A model generated the notes under the pieces. The model was not told the origin of the DNA, did not search any database, and worked only from the letters and a program-made list of their open reading frames with translations. From the NCBI GenBank assembly GCA_012837835.1, contig DUQK01000058.1, positions 1 through 45,152 on the forward strand: 45,152 bases of DNA, read 5' to 3'. A program made the translations under genes and the position numbers. Each line of letters opens with the position of its first letter. Within the stretch, counting starts at the first letter, position 1. Shown here piece after piece: positions 36,369 through 44,556 of this stretch. The DNA comes from Christensenellaceae bacterium. GTDB lineage: Bacteria; Bacillota; Clostridia; Christensenellales; Aristaeellaceae.

Positions 36369-37796
36369 ATGTACGGCTTAACTCCCATAGGTAATGTTGC
36401 CCCAAAGCACTCGCGTAATATCGCTTCATCACGAATCGGCATTGGACTAGAAAAGCTTGACCGCAACCTATACAATCCAAACCCCTGTTATGATCCAATC
36501 GGTGAGCTCGGAGTGAAATGGGTTCGCATCCAATCAGGCTGGTGCCGTACCGAAAGCATGCGCGGCGTGTACGATTTTACTTGGTTAGACAGTATTGTAA
36601 ACAATCTGATCCTTCAGGGTGTGGAACCGTGGTTATGCTTGTGCTATGGCAATGAGCTATATACACCTGCAGCCAACAACAAGACCGGATCCGTTGGCCG
36701 CCCGCCAATATCCACAGAGGAAGAACGCATCGCATGGGATTGTTACGTTACGGCTGTCGTTCAACACTATGAAGAGCGCATACAGCTTTTTGAAGTGTGG
36801 AACGAGCCGGACGGCGCTTGGTGTTGGCGACCTGAACCAAACGCAAAAGAGTACGGTGATTTTGCCCTACGTACTGCTCGGGTCATAAAGGCAGTCAATC
36901 CACAGGCAAATGTGTTGGTCGGTTCTTTTTGTGTGGATCTTGCATTTTTGTACCGTTCTATGAGCCGCGAACTTGCGGAGATAACAGACTATGTAACCTA
37001 TCATCGCTACGTTTTTGACGTTGATACCGGTGTGTTGGAGTATGTTAGGAATATCCGAGCGATTCTAGATTCGTTTGATGGACAGCATATCGGTATCATT
37101 CAGGGAGAAACCGGCACCCAAAGCGAGTTTTCTACTCAGGGAGCACTAAAAAACGCACAATGGACAGAGCATCGCCAAACCAAGTTCCTATTGCGCAAAA
37201 TCTTGATAGACCTGATGAGTGACGTATATTTTACCAGTTGGTTTTCCACCGTTGACATCTTTGAGAACATTCAAAACGATGAAGGCGAGCTGACAAAGGA
37301 CTGGTATGGCTTCTTTGGATTGTTAGGAGAAACCTTTGACAAAAACAATCGTCCTCTTGGTGTTTATCATAAAAAAAAGGCCTACTTTGCTATGCAGGTG
37401 CTTTGCTCCCTGTTTGCCGGCGAGGTTCACAAGATCCATATGCCTGTACAGTTCGAATGCCGTAAAAACGCACTTACAGGTGGGTGTGATATAGATTTGC
37501 GTCGCGCGGATGCCGGATTCTTCTGTCAGGGCTTTGAGTCCGCGGGTGGCGCCCGCTGCTTTGCATACTGGAAGGTTGAAAACATCCTCACAGTAGATCT
37601 GGACTCTTCTGCCACCTTCTCCTTTATCGGTCAAAAAGGAAACCTCAGCCTTATTAACCCCTATGATGGAACAGTTTACGCCATCAATCCTGACAAGATT
37701 TGTATGGATGATGGTGTTCTCACGCTTATAAACATGCCCTTAAAGGATTACCCTCTGTTGATTACTTTCGGTGATTTTGCCGAACTGAGAAAGTGA
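36369..37796 (+). CDS. GH39-like glycoside hydrolase (paralogue 2)
   Basis: A cytoplasmic protein of 475 residues, alignable from end to end with the gene at 24819-26228. Acid/base Glu146 is in EVWNEPDGAWCW and nucleophile Glu247 in IIQGETGTQSE. Shared blocks include IGLEKLDRN, VRIQSGWCRTE, GVYDFTWLD, LCYGNELY, NAKEYGDFA and FGDFAEL at the end. The two copies differ clearly in many loops, so they are old paralogues with probably different substrates. The RBS is AAGGAGG before ATG 36369. It sits between the DUF5107 and DUF6259 genes of the second operon. Confidence 0.88.
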   Translation: MYGLTPIGNVAPKHSRNIASSRIGIGLEKLDRNLYNPNPCYDPIGELGVKWVRIQSGWCRTESMRGVYDFTWLDSIVNNLILQGVEPWLCLCYGNELYTPAANNKTGSVGRPPISTEEERIAWDCYVTAVVQHYEERIQLFEVWNEPDGAWCWRPEPNAKEYGDFALRTARVIKAVNPQANVLVGSFCVDLAFLYRSMSRELAEITDYVTYHRYVFDVDTGVLEYVRNIRAILDSFDGQHIGIIQGETGTQSEFSTQGALKNAQWTEHRQTKFLLRKILIDLMSDVYFTSWFSTVDIFENIQNDEGELTKDWYGFFGLLGETFDKNNRPLGVYHKKKAYFAMQVLCSLFAGEVHKIHMPVQFECRKNALTGGCDIDLRRADAGFFCQGFESAGGARCFAYWKVENILTVDLDSSATFSFIGQKGNLSLINPYDGTVYAINPDKICMDDGVLTLINMPLKDYPLLITFGDFAELRK

Positions 37797-37806
37797 GGTC
37801 TACATA

Positions 37807-39864
37807 ATGTATACACTTAAAAACGATGTTCTTTCTTACACACTTGATGATCGCGGATATAACTGTTCCTTCTTTCATCTTGCGACAAATCATGAATATG
37901 TCAAAATACCGGGGACGGTCTGGAAGCTTATCTATTCCGTTACAGGCACGGAACAAGTAGAGTGCGTGGTTTGGCAGGACGGACAAAAACAACAGATTTC
38001 CGCCTGCAAGGACGTGCTTATACTACGTTGCAATTCAATGATTGGTGAGGACGGACGCTTAATAGATGCGTCCCTAACACTAAGGTTTCTGAGCGCTCCG
38101 CAAGGACTAAGAGTCATAGCAGAACTGGAAAACCGCGATCCGTCCGTAATTTTGCAAGAACTTCAGCTGACCCCTGTCTCCGGTGTCCACTCCCTTTCAG
38201 GCCGCCATAATGATGATTTTATCGCCTGGCCCAGAGGTTTGGGAATACGTATCCCAAATCCTGCTTATAACGATCTGTCTACCTATGCTGGTTTCCGCAA
38301 ATATGAGCGCCATGATCAGTTCCATACCGATATGGACGCACTGTATCAAAGCGACCATGCCTCAATGCAATGGTTTGACTGGTATAACAGTGAGGAAGGT
38401 CTATATATTGGCTCTGAGGATACTACGCGTCAGGCACTTTGTCTGCATATAGAGAGGGATACCCATCTGAATGTTTTGCGCTTTGGTATGATTCGCTATC
38501 CTATGCTCAATGCTGGCGAGCAATGGCAGGGACAAGCAATTGCTTGTTTTCCCCATCTAGGAGATTGGCACGCGGGTTCCCGCTTCTACCGTGCCTTTAT
38601 GGAAACAAGTGGCGGTTATGTTCCGCCAAAACGCCCTGACTGGTGCCGCGACATGACAGGTTGGCTTCGCGTGATTTTGAAACAACAGCATGGCAAGCTC
38701 AACTGGGATTACAGCGACATTCCCGCCCTATACGACGAAGCCGCTGCTGCCGGTTTTAACACGCTCTACCTCCTAGGTTGGGAAAAAGGCGGTTTTGCCC
38801 GTATGTGGCCGGATTACATCGTAGATGAGCGTATGGGTGGTGTAGAAAAACTGAAAGAAGGTATTGACTACGTTCATAAAAAGGGTGGACGAGTGCTAAT
38901 GTTTTTGAGCTATGCGCTGGTAGATCATAATAGTAATTTTTATTTGAATGAAGGCGGTGAAAAAGTTCCAATCCGTTCACTCTGGGGTGAGGACATACCC
39001 TTCTCAGAAACCTACTGCGGCGAAGGCACCTACCGTAAAATCGGCAACCCTGCTATGCCAATGTATCTTGCCTGCCCTGGTGCACCGCTATGGCAGGAAA
39101 AAATGAAGTGGGCAGCAAAGCAATGCCTGGAACTAGGTGCTGATGGCGTGCTGTACGATATCGGCGGCTGGTTCCCTTATTTTTGCTATGCAGAGGATCA
39201 TACACATAAAAAACCCAGTCATTCCCATGAGAGCAAGGCAGCTAACTATAGTGACCTGAGGAATTATGTAAAAACCTTCGGAGACAACAAAATAATCTTA
39301 ATGGAACATAATGTAGATATTTACGGGCAAAGCATGGATATCAGTCATGGCTCAAATTCTCAGCCGGACACACGTCTACTTGACCCTATTTCCGCCGAGA
39401 ATCTTAGCGACGCTTATTTGGATAGCCGTCTTTCAGAAATGTATCTCTATACCTTCCCGGAGCTTATAACTACTAATCGGGAATGCGGTCAGGACGAGGA
39501 TCACTATCGCGCTATGGCAGGTTATAGCTTCCTGCTAGGGCTTCGGTTTGATATGACGGTCTATCGTTGCTGTGGCAGCCTAAAAAATCTACCTAACTAC
39601 ACTGCGTATCTCATGGAATTAAATGCTCTTTATCACCGGTACGAAAAACACCTGTTGCGAGGCCTATTTGTAGATACAGACGGCTTTACAGCGGACAATC
39701 CCTATGTTTATGTAAAAGGCTGGCAAGCTGAAGACGGTACCATGGCTGTCACACTATGGAACCCTACTTCACAAAGTCGCACAGTTACGATTACGAACAC
39801 CCAAACCGGCAATGCAACCGTGGTAAGCGTAGCAGCAGAAATGGCTACCGCCGCAGAAATCTGA
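37807..39864 (+). CDS. DUF6259-domain putative glycoside hydrolase (paralogue 2)
   Basis: A cytoplasmic protein of 685 residues related to the gene at 18793. N-terminal beta-sandwich with TPVSGVHSLSGRHNDDFIAWP and HLGDWHAGSRFYRAF; barrel with GFNTLYLLGWEKGGFARMWP, GGRVLMFLSYALVDH, GADGVLYDIGGWFPYFCY near residue 447, and IILMEHNVDIYGQS. The Asp of VLYDIGG corresponds in position to that of GIYLDQ in paralogue 1, a possible catalytic residue. The last 100 residues are a small beta domain. ATG 37807 follows GAGG, 10 bases after the GH39 stop. It ends the second operon; no clear terminator follows. The activity of this family is not established to my knowledge. Confidence 0.82.
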   Translation: MYTLKNDVLSYTLDDRGYNCSFFHLATNHEYVKIPGTVWKLIYSVTGTEQVECVVWQDGQKQQISACKDVLILRCNSMIGEDGRLIDASLTLRFLSAPQGLRVIAELENRDPSVILQELQLTPVSGVHSLSGRHNDDFIAWPRGLGIRIPNPAYNDLSTYAGFRKYERHDQFHTDMDALYQSDHASMQWFDWYNSEEGLYIGSEDTTRQALCLHIERDTHLNVLRFGMIRYPMLNAGEQWQGQAIACFPHLGDWHAGSRFYRAFMETSGGYVPPKRPDWCRDMTGWLRVILKQQHGKLNWDYSDIPALYDEAAAAGFNTLYLLGWEKGGFARMWPDYIVDERMGGVEKLKEGIDYVHKKGGRVLMFLSYALVDHNSNFYLNEGGEKVPIRSLWGEDIPFSETYCGEGTYRKIGNPAMPMYLACPGAPLWQEKMKWAAKQCLELGADGVLYDIGGWFPYFCYAEDHTHKKPSHSHESKAANYSDLRNYVKTFGDNKIILMEHNVDIYGQSMDISHGSNSQPDTRLLDPISAENLSDAYLDSRLSEMYLYTFPELITTNRECGQDEDHYRAMAGYSFLLGLRFDMTVYRCCGSLKNLPNYTAYLMELNALYHRYEKHLLRGLFVDTDGFTADNPYVYVKGWQAEDGTMAVTLWNPTSQSRTVTITNTQTGNATVVSVAAEMATAAEI

Positions 39865-40159
39865 TACCACCACGCTCGTCGCCTATCGATAACAGCGGGA
39901 TAAAATCAAAAGCAGCGGCTTATGACATACATCCCATAATTGGTTTATATCTATTTTGGGGTTGTGTATTTGTAAAATAATTAGAACAGCTTTGATTCAT
40001 TACACTGATAATACCACTATTTCAGTTTGCGCTATTTATTGAAAAAGTGGCATCTAGCCTTTTCTGATTTTCTCGTTTAATAAGCCCCACTCCATCAGAA
40101 TAAACTATTATACTACAGTACATTTATTACAGGATTAAAAAAACCAAGGTAACCAAGGT
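39865..40159. other. Spacer between the second operon and IS copy B
   Basis: About 295 AT-rich bases with stops in all frames and no recognised gene, tRNA or strong hairpin. Its composition drops towards AT compared with the operon before it. Confidence 0.4.
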
Positions 40160-41232
40160 ACTGTCAAGTCATGTTCGCAACTTTGAACTCCGCTTGAGCT
40201 GTTATGCTGCCTGTTTGTCTAGTGATTTGAGCGAACCTTCGCTCAGATATGCATTGCTTACTTACCAGTCTTCTGAGTATTCTATCAGGTACATAGTTAC
40301 TAGCCTTAGATAAGATTCAGAGCTTGGAAATATGCCAACAACTTTAGTTCTGCGCTGTATTTCACGGTTTAGTCTTTCCAGCATGTTTTTTGAGCTGACC
40401 TTTCTAGAGTCTAGTTGAGGGAAAGAAAGATAGGTAAGAGCGTCCTCTAATCCATCTTCAAGAATGTTAATAGCTTTGGGACACTTGTCTCCGTACTCGT
40501 CGCCCAGTTCCTTAGCCCGCTGCCTAGCTATGGTAAGATCGCTTGCCTGCCATATACCCTTTAACTGACCAGCAAACCGCTCCTTATCCTTATGCGGTAC
40601 ATGAATAAGTATGTTTCGCATGAAATGCACTTTACAGCGTTGCCAGCTAGTACCGGGAAAACACGATGTAATTGCAGCAACAAGACCTTTGTGAGCATCT
40701 GAAATGATTAATTTAGGGTTGCTCAAACCTCTTTTCTTAAGCTTTTCAAATAGCTGTTTGTAGCTTTCCTGTGACTCTTCAAGCATTGGTTCTATAACCA
40801 TGCTTACGACGCGACTTGCATACCGTACCTTCTCATACATTGCATCTATCCAGAGTACAGGATAAGAAGCTGCTGTCAGTGAGCGATTACGGAACTCTTC
40901 AACCTGCTCATTTAATCCTTTAGTCATCTCATTACTTGACTGCGTGAGATATTCTCGATACCTAAACACTTGGCTAATTTTGCGATTTTACGTGTTGATA
41001 CGCCTTGTATATAGGCTTCTTGGATAACTTTTATAAGAGCTGCTTCACTGCGTTTACGCTCGGTTACAAAGAAAGGTATATAACCACCATTTCGTATCAT
41101 AGAAACCATAAATTGGTTTCTCCTCCTTTAGAATGTTTGACAACATACATTGTAGCGGAGTTCCAGTGGCTTTAACATGCCTTATGACTAAAACCTTCTG
41201 AGTAAAGTTGCAAACTTTAGTATACTCTATCC
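40160..41232 (-). mobile_element. IS256-family insertion sequence, inactive copy B
   Basis: Long stretches of near identity with copy A (9054-10237) on the same strand define the ends, ACTGTCAAGT at the left and ACTCTATC at the right. An imperfect inverted repeat includes GTTCGCAACTTT at the left and its complement near 41207-41218. It is shorter than copy A because of deletions in the transposase. No target duplication is visible. Confidence 0.8.
40202..41109 (-). pseudogene. IS256-family transposase, copy B, truncated and frameshifted
   Basis: The reading begins MVSMIRNGGYIPFFVTERKR, so the N-terminal domain that copy A keeps is deleted. The middle segment missing in A is present here (ALIKVIQEAYIQGVSTRKI...), followed by a one-base frameshift near 40930. 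The DDE part is visible: WIDAMYEKVRYA, KLIISDAHKGL and NMLERLNREIQRRTKV. Against copy A, 51 bases (17 residues) are missing in frame after ASRVVSM, between short direct repeats. A TAA follows YSEDW near 40262, before the presumed natural stop at 40202. It cannot encode an active enzyme. Confidence 0.85.
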
Positions 41233-41373
41233 GAGTTTTCTTCTCATTCAATTGGTTTCTTTTTAAAAATCTTTTTTGACTCATAATCATATTTTTAATG
41301 GTGAAGCTTTATTTTGGGAGGATATCGTCAATAGTTTTGTGTTACAACAACGCTAAAAAACCTTATATATCAA

Positions 41374-41407
41374 TAAAAAACGAGAAGCTAGTAAAAGTAC
41401 TAACTTC
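41374..41407 (-). terminator. Rho-independent terminator of the tmRNA gene
   Basis: On the minus strand GAAGTTAGTA pairs with TACTAGCTTC (10 bp, one G-T) around loop CTTT, followed by TCGTTTTTTATTG. It begins seven bases after the mature tmRNA CCA end. Confidence 0.85.
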
Positions 41408-41413
41408 CTAATT

Positions 41414-41765
41414 TGGTGGAGGTGAGGGGAGTCGAACCCCTGTCCGAAAACGCAGTACATCGTTTTCTCCGAGCGCAGCCTATATATTTAAATTCCCTCT
41501 ATAGTACCCCTATAGGCAGGTAAAACTATATCGGTAGCTTCATAATTCAGGCATCTCCTCAAAGCTTTGGAGCGTCCGTTCCTCACATAAATGGCGCCGT
41601 TACTTCAGACTGTGAGTATCTGAAAACGACGTTCGCGGACTTAGGCCGCGAAGGCTAGTTTCTGATTGTTGTCAGTTACTTTTATTTCCCTGTTGGTATG
41701 CGGTTCAGGGTCCGCAGCTCGCTTACAATGTCCCCGCCCATCTCCGTCGAAACCAGAACACCCCC
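41414..41765 (-). ncRNA. ssrA: Transfer-messenger RNA (tmRNA), one-piece
   Basis: The minus-strand transcript of 352 bases starts GGGGGTGTTCTGGTTTCGAC, the standard tmRNA 5' end, and finishes with the T-arm GGTTCGA region and CACCTCCACCA. The 5' GGGGGUG pairs with CACCUCC to form the acceptor stem. The tag-coding part lies at 41679-41641 and ends in TAA. The most likely resume codon is GAC (41673-41671), giving tag DNNQKLAFAA; ACT or GTA just before are alternatives. tmRNA rescues stalled ribosomes with SmpB and tags the product for proteolysis. A TATAAT with an extended TGG lies upstream and a terminator downstream. Confidence 0.95.
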
Positions 41766-41789
41766 AAGCGTTTTACTAGCCACAATAAG

Positions 41790-41798
41790 ATTATACCA
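41790..41798 (-). promoter_or_regulatory. Extended -10 promoter of ssrA
   Basis: The minus strand reads TGGTATAAT, an extended -10 box, about 25 bases before the mature tmRNA 5' end. There is no good -35 box. The extra 5' bases would be removed by RNase P. Confidence 0.55.
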
Positions 41799-41869
41799 TA
41801 TTTTATGATTAAATACATATAAACTACAAATCAAAAAGCATATTGTGTGGCAGACCCGCCGAAATTCAT

Positions 41870-41898
41870 TTGACTAAAATGCTAAATTGAGATATAAT
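41870..41898 (+). promoter_or_regulatory. Sigma-A promoter of rpsU
   Basis: TTGACT and TATAAT are 17 bases apart, near consensus. The leader of about 65 bases contains GCCGTGTATACGGC, which can form a small hairpin, and other complementary pieces before the ribosome site. Confidence 0.85.
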
Positions 41899-41969
41899 TT
41901 CACTACAGTCGCCATCTGCCGTGTATACGGCGATTTGCCAAGGCGAGATGTGCGAAGGGAGGGAAACAA

Positions 41970-42143
41970 GTGTCAGAAGTTCGTGTCAAGGAGAACGAAT
42001 CTTTGGAGAGTGCTCTTAAGCGCTTCAAGCGTCAGTGTGCCCGCTCCGGCGTTTTGGCCGAGGTTCGTAAGCGTGAGCATTATGAGAAGCCCAGCGTAAA
42101 GCGTAAGAAAAAGGCTGAGGCTGCACGCAAGCGCAAGTATTAG
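41970..42143 (+). CDS. rpsU: 30S ribosomal protein bS21
   Basis: GTG 41970 opens a 57-residue basic protein, [20 protein letters not shown] then [20 protein letters not shown] and a Lys/Arg-rich tail [14 protein letters not shown]. Length and sequence are those of bS21, a small-subunit protein that helps initiation. GAAGGGAGGG lies six bases upstream of the GTG. It has its own promoter (41870) and a terminator (42160) and is divergent from ssrA. In this family expression is sometimes autoregulated; the leader hairpin may serve that, but nothing proves it here. Confidence 0.96.
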   Translation: MSEVRVKENESLESALKRFKRQCARSGVLAEVRKREHYEKPSVKRKKKAEAARKRKY

Positions 42144-42159
42144 TATTATTTGCTCTATC

Positions 42160-42190
42160 ACGGAGGATCTTAAGGGTTCTCCGTTTTTAT
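42160..42190 (+). terminator. Rho-independent terminator after rpsU
   Basis: ACGGAGGATC pairs with GGTTCTCCGT (10 bp, two G-T) around TTAAG, followed by TTTTAT. It lies 16 bases after the rpsU stop. Confidence 0.85.
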
Positions 42191-42201
42191 TTGGAGGAAT
42201 T

Positions 42202-42570
42202 ATGAATATAGATTGCTTTGTGAGTACCGTTGAAAACCTTTGTCAAAAACTGCCTGATAAAATTTTTGAAGGTTTAAACCTTGGGATTGGCATAAGCGAA
42301 GAGATAAAATTGCACCCAAAAACTAAAAAACATAAAGCACCACTTTATATTTTTGGTGAATATAGATATGGTATACATACCGGCTGCGGCATATTGCTAT
42401 ATTACGGTTCTTTTATAAACGCATATCCGGGGATTTCTGAGGAACTATTAAAAAAGAAAATAGAAGAAACACTAAAACACGAGCTTATGCATCATTTAGA
42501 AACACAGGCAGGTGAAAGAAAGCTTGCAATAGCCGATGCCATGCGATTAAAAGGCTACTGCGATACTTAA
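42202..42570 (+). CDS. Small zinc metallopeptidase-family protein (HExxH, PF06262-like)
   Basis: The protein has 122 residues. The zinc motif HELMH is at about 94-98, in ETLKHELMHHLE. The upstream part has the layout of the short DUF1025/PF06262 family: a first helix CFVSTVENLCQKLPDKIFEGL, a LYIFGEY strand, ILLYYGSFINAYP, and a helix leading to HExxH. No signal peptide is seen, so it should be cytoplasmic. Proteins of this group are common single genes in Firmicutes; their substrate is not known. ATG 42202 follows TTGGAGGAATT. The last codon overlaps the convergent gene at 42567 by four bases. Confidence 0.85.
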   Translation: MNIDCFVSTVENLCQKLPDKIFEGLNLGIGISEEIKLHPKTKKHKAPLYIFGEYRYGIHTGCGILLYYGSFINAYPGISEELLKKKIEETLKHELMHHLETQAGERKLAIADAMRLKGYCDT

Positions 42571-43460
42571 TACCAAGTTTGACCGAAACAGTTTATATAG
42601 AAATCACTCACATAATCATAGAGAAAAACATCGCCCTGAGTACGCATATTGTCTGGTAAGGGTTTTATATTGTTTTCTTTTTTATCTGAAATACTGTCAT
42701 ATATGTAGCTATACCTACGTATACGGCTATTAAGGTTGCCTTCGATCGTTTCAAGTGCATAGCTGCCATTTCCTAAGTTATTTACTGAAGTTATCAGCGC
42801 TATATGGGTATAGGGAGTACTGCCTTTTTTTCCGTATATTATATAATAGCCGGCTCTTGGAAGGTTTGTAATCCTATTTCTGCTGAGGAAACCTTCAAAA
42901 AGCTTGGTCTGCGATGCCTGCCTTACCGCAAATGGAGAACCATCTGTAAGCGCAGGTGCGTCTTTTGCACGATATTCCGGAGTCATCGTGATGCCCGCCT
43001 TATCAAAATTATAGCCTACAAATGCGCCGCACCAACCAAAACCCTTATATGCTGTAGGTCTAAACCATTCTGTATATTTGTTGAAACGAGGAAAAGCTTC
43101 GCCTGCTGCCAACTGCCATTCTGAAATCGCATAGTCTATTGCCTGTTTAATTTGAGGTGGAGCTTCAGGCACAGCACCTACCTGCACTTCAGCGCGCATT
43201 GTAACCTTACCTTTTTGATTTGTGCAGTTAATTACGGTATAGCCGTCAGAGATTGCAGTGATTACCCCATCTTCAGTAACTGAAGCAACCTGCGGGTTAT
43301 CACTAGCCCACTCCCCTGTCGCTGCAATAGGTGTTGTGTATTGACCAACTAAAAGTTCAAGAAGTATAGGTCTTGGTGGAACCTCAAGCGCCGCCTGTAT
43401 CGGCATTGTTGCCATAATTATTAGCATCATTATTATCAGAAATATCATCAATCTTTTCAA
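42567..43460 (-). CDS. Secreted Big_2 plus CHAP-like amidase domain protein
   Basis: The protein has 297 residues. Residues 1-23 are a signal peptide (LMIFLIIMMLIIMATMPIQA). Residues about 30-95 look like a bacterial Ig-like Big_2 domain (WASDNPQVASVTEDGVITAI, then GYTVINCTNQKG). The rest is a papain-like CHAP domain with Cys144 in WCGAFVGYN, His219 in YTHIALITSV and Glu240 in LETIEGN as the expected catalytic set. CHAP enzymes cut peptides or amides of peptidoglycan. Its ATG overlaps the upstream flippase-like gene stop by four bases. It may act in cell-wall turnover at the surface. Confidence 0.82.
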   Translation of the reverse strand: MKRLMIFLIIMMLIIMATMPIQAALEVPPRPILLELLVGQYTTPIAATGEWASDNPQVASVTEDGVITAISDGYTVINCTNQKGKVTMRAEVQVGAVPEAPPQIKQAIDYAISEWQLAAGEAFPRFNKYTEWFRPTAYKGFGWCGAFVGYNFDKAGITMTPEYRAKDAPALTDGSPFAVRQASQTKLFEGFLSRNRITNLPRAGYYIIYGKKGSTPYTHIALITSVNNLGNGSYALETIEGNLNSRIRRYSYIYDSISDKKENNIKPLPDNMRTQGDVFLYDYVSDFYINCFGQTWY

Positions 43461-44530
43461 TCTTCTTCTCTCCTTTTTTGAGATTTGATTTTTTTATAGT
43501 TTATTTTACTGCGCTGAGAATTATCTATCAACACAGCAATAAAGCCAAAAATAATAGACATATAATAAGTAACAAAACGCCACACAAACATACCCGCAAA
43601 AATGAGATGTTCAGGGAAAAATGAGCCGAAGAATAGATAAAAACCACCCTCCTGTGCGCCTGAAGCGCCAGGCAGAGGAGTAAATGAGGCAGCAATATGC
43701 AGCATGGTTTGCATTGTAAGTAGGTCTATATACCTATGTGTATTTAAGCCAAGGCCTCTATAAACAAAGTATATAGCGCTCATAAGTGCAAACACTTCCA
43801 TCAGTGACAAGACAAAAAGTATAATAAATTGAAGCGGATGTTTTGTGAGCAAAAACACGCTGGCATGGAATTCATCAAGCGCCGCATCGGCTTTTGATGA
43901 GGTTCCCGCCTTATCCTTTACTATTCTAAGCTTTGCTCCTATGTTTACGAAAAATATAACAATTGCGCGTACAAAGTTTCGAGAAATGGCAAGAAGTATG
44001 ACAAGCACAACCGTTAACGCATTCACAACAAAACCAATTGCTAGAAACCATATTCCTCCTTGCATATTATCCCTTATAAGCTGTGGGTTTATACACCAAA
44101 GTGTACCACCTAAAATAAGCAAAGCGCATTGCCAGCAGAAGAACTTCACAGCAAGTGCAGATGAAGAAATACCCGTAGGTACGCCGCGTTTTTTTAGTGA
44201 ATACACCTGTATTGGCTGTCCACCCGTGGCAGCAGGGGTGATGGATGAATAATACATACCTATTAGACCGACCAAAATATTTACATTTAAAGAAATTGGT
44301 ATCTTTTGAAAACGAAAGAATGCAAAAGTAATAAAGCCTTCAAAGAATGCATAAATAAAAAAACAAAGAATCGCGCCAAAAAACCAAATCGGATTCATGC
44401 TACGCAGCGCTACAATAATTTGTTCTATATCACCGGATTTCAGCGCAAAGTAAACTACAACAACAAATGTGCCAACAATAAATAGTATATTGAGAGCTTT
44501 TTTAAGCATTTGCTTGCTGCTACTCTTCAT
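43457..44530 (-). CDS. Lysylphosphatidylglycerol synthase TM-region family (flippase-like) membrane protein
   Basis: An integral membrane protein of 357 residues with about eight spans. Landmarks are FGAILCFFIYAFFEGFITFAF, NILVGLIGMYYSSITPAATGGQPIQ, FTPLPGASGAQEGGFYLFFG and FVTYYMSIIFGFIAV; the PGASGAQEG box is characteristic of the UPF0104/LPG-synthase-TM family. The cytoplasmic lysyl-transferase domain of MprF is absent, so it would act as a lipid or polyprenol flippase-like protein rather than a synthase. TAGGAGC precedes ATG 44530. It lies 26 bases after the GH65 gene and overlaps the CHAP gene, forming one leftward operon. Confidence 0.88.
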   Translation of the reverse strand: MKSSSKQMLKKALNILFIVGTFVVVVYFALKSGDIEQIIVALRSMNPIWFFGAILCFFIYAFFEGFITFAFFRFQKIPISLNVNILVGLIGMYYSSITPAATGGQPIQVYSLKKRGVPTGISSSALAVKFFCWQCALLILGGTLWCINPQLIRDNMQGGIWFLAIGFVVNALTVVLVILLAISRNFVRAIVIFFVNIGAKLRIVKDKAGTSSKADAALDEFHASVFLLTKHPLQFIILFVLSLMEVFALMSAIYFVYRGLGLNTHRYIDLLTMQTMLHIAASFTPLPGASGAQEGGFYLFFGSFFPEHLIFAGMFVWRFVTYYMSIIFGFIAVLIDNSQRSKINYKKIKSQKRREED

Positions 44531-44556
44531 ATATCGCTCCTAAAACGAAGAAAATA

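Noticed and set aside
9054-41232. Target-site duplication proving a composite transposon
   Set aside because: Flanks of the single copies and the outer pair were compared by eye, and no matching 8-9 base duplication was found.
41414-41450. A tRNA gene, suggested by the TTCGA T-arm and CCA end
   Set aside because: The sequence belongs to the tmRNA, whose 5' end and tag region are also present; no anticodon arm exists.
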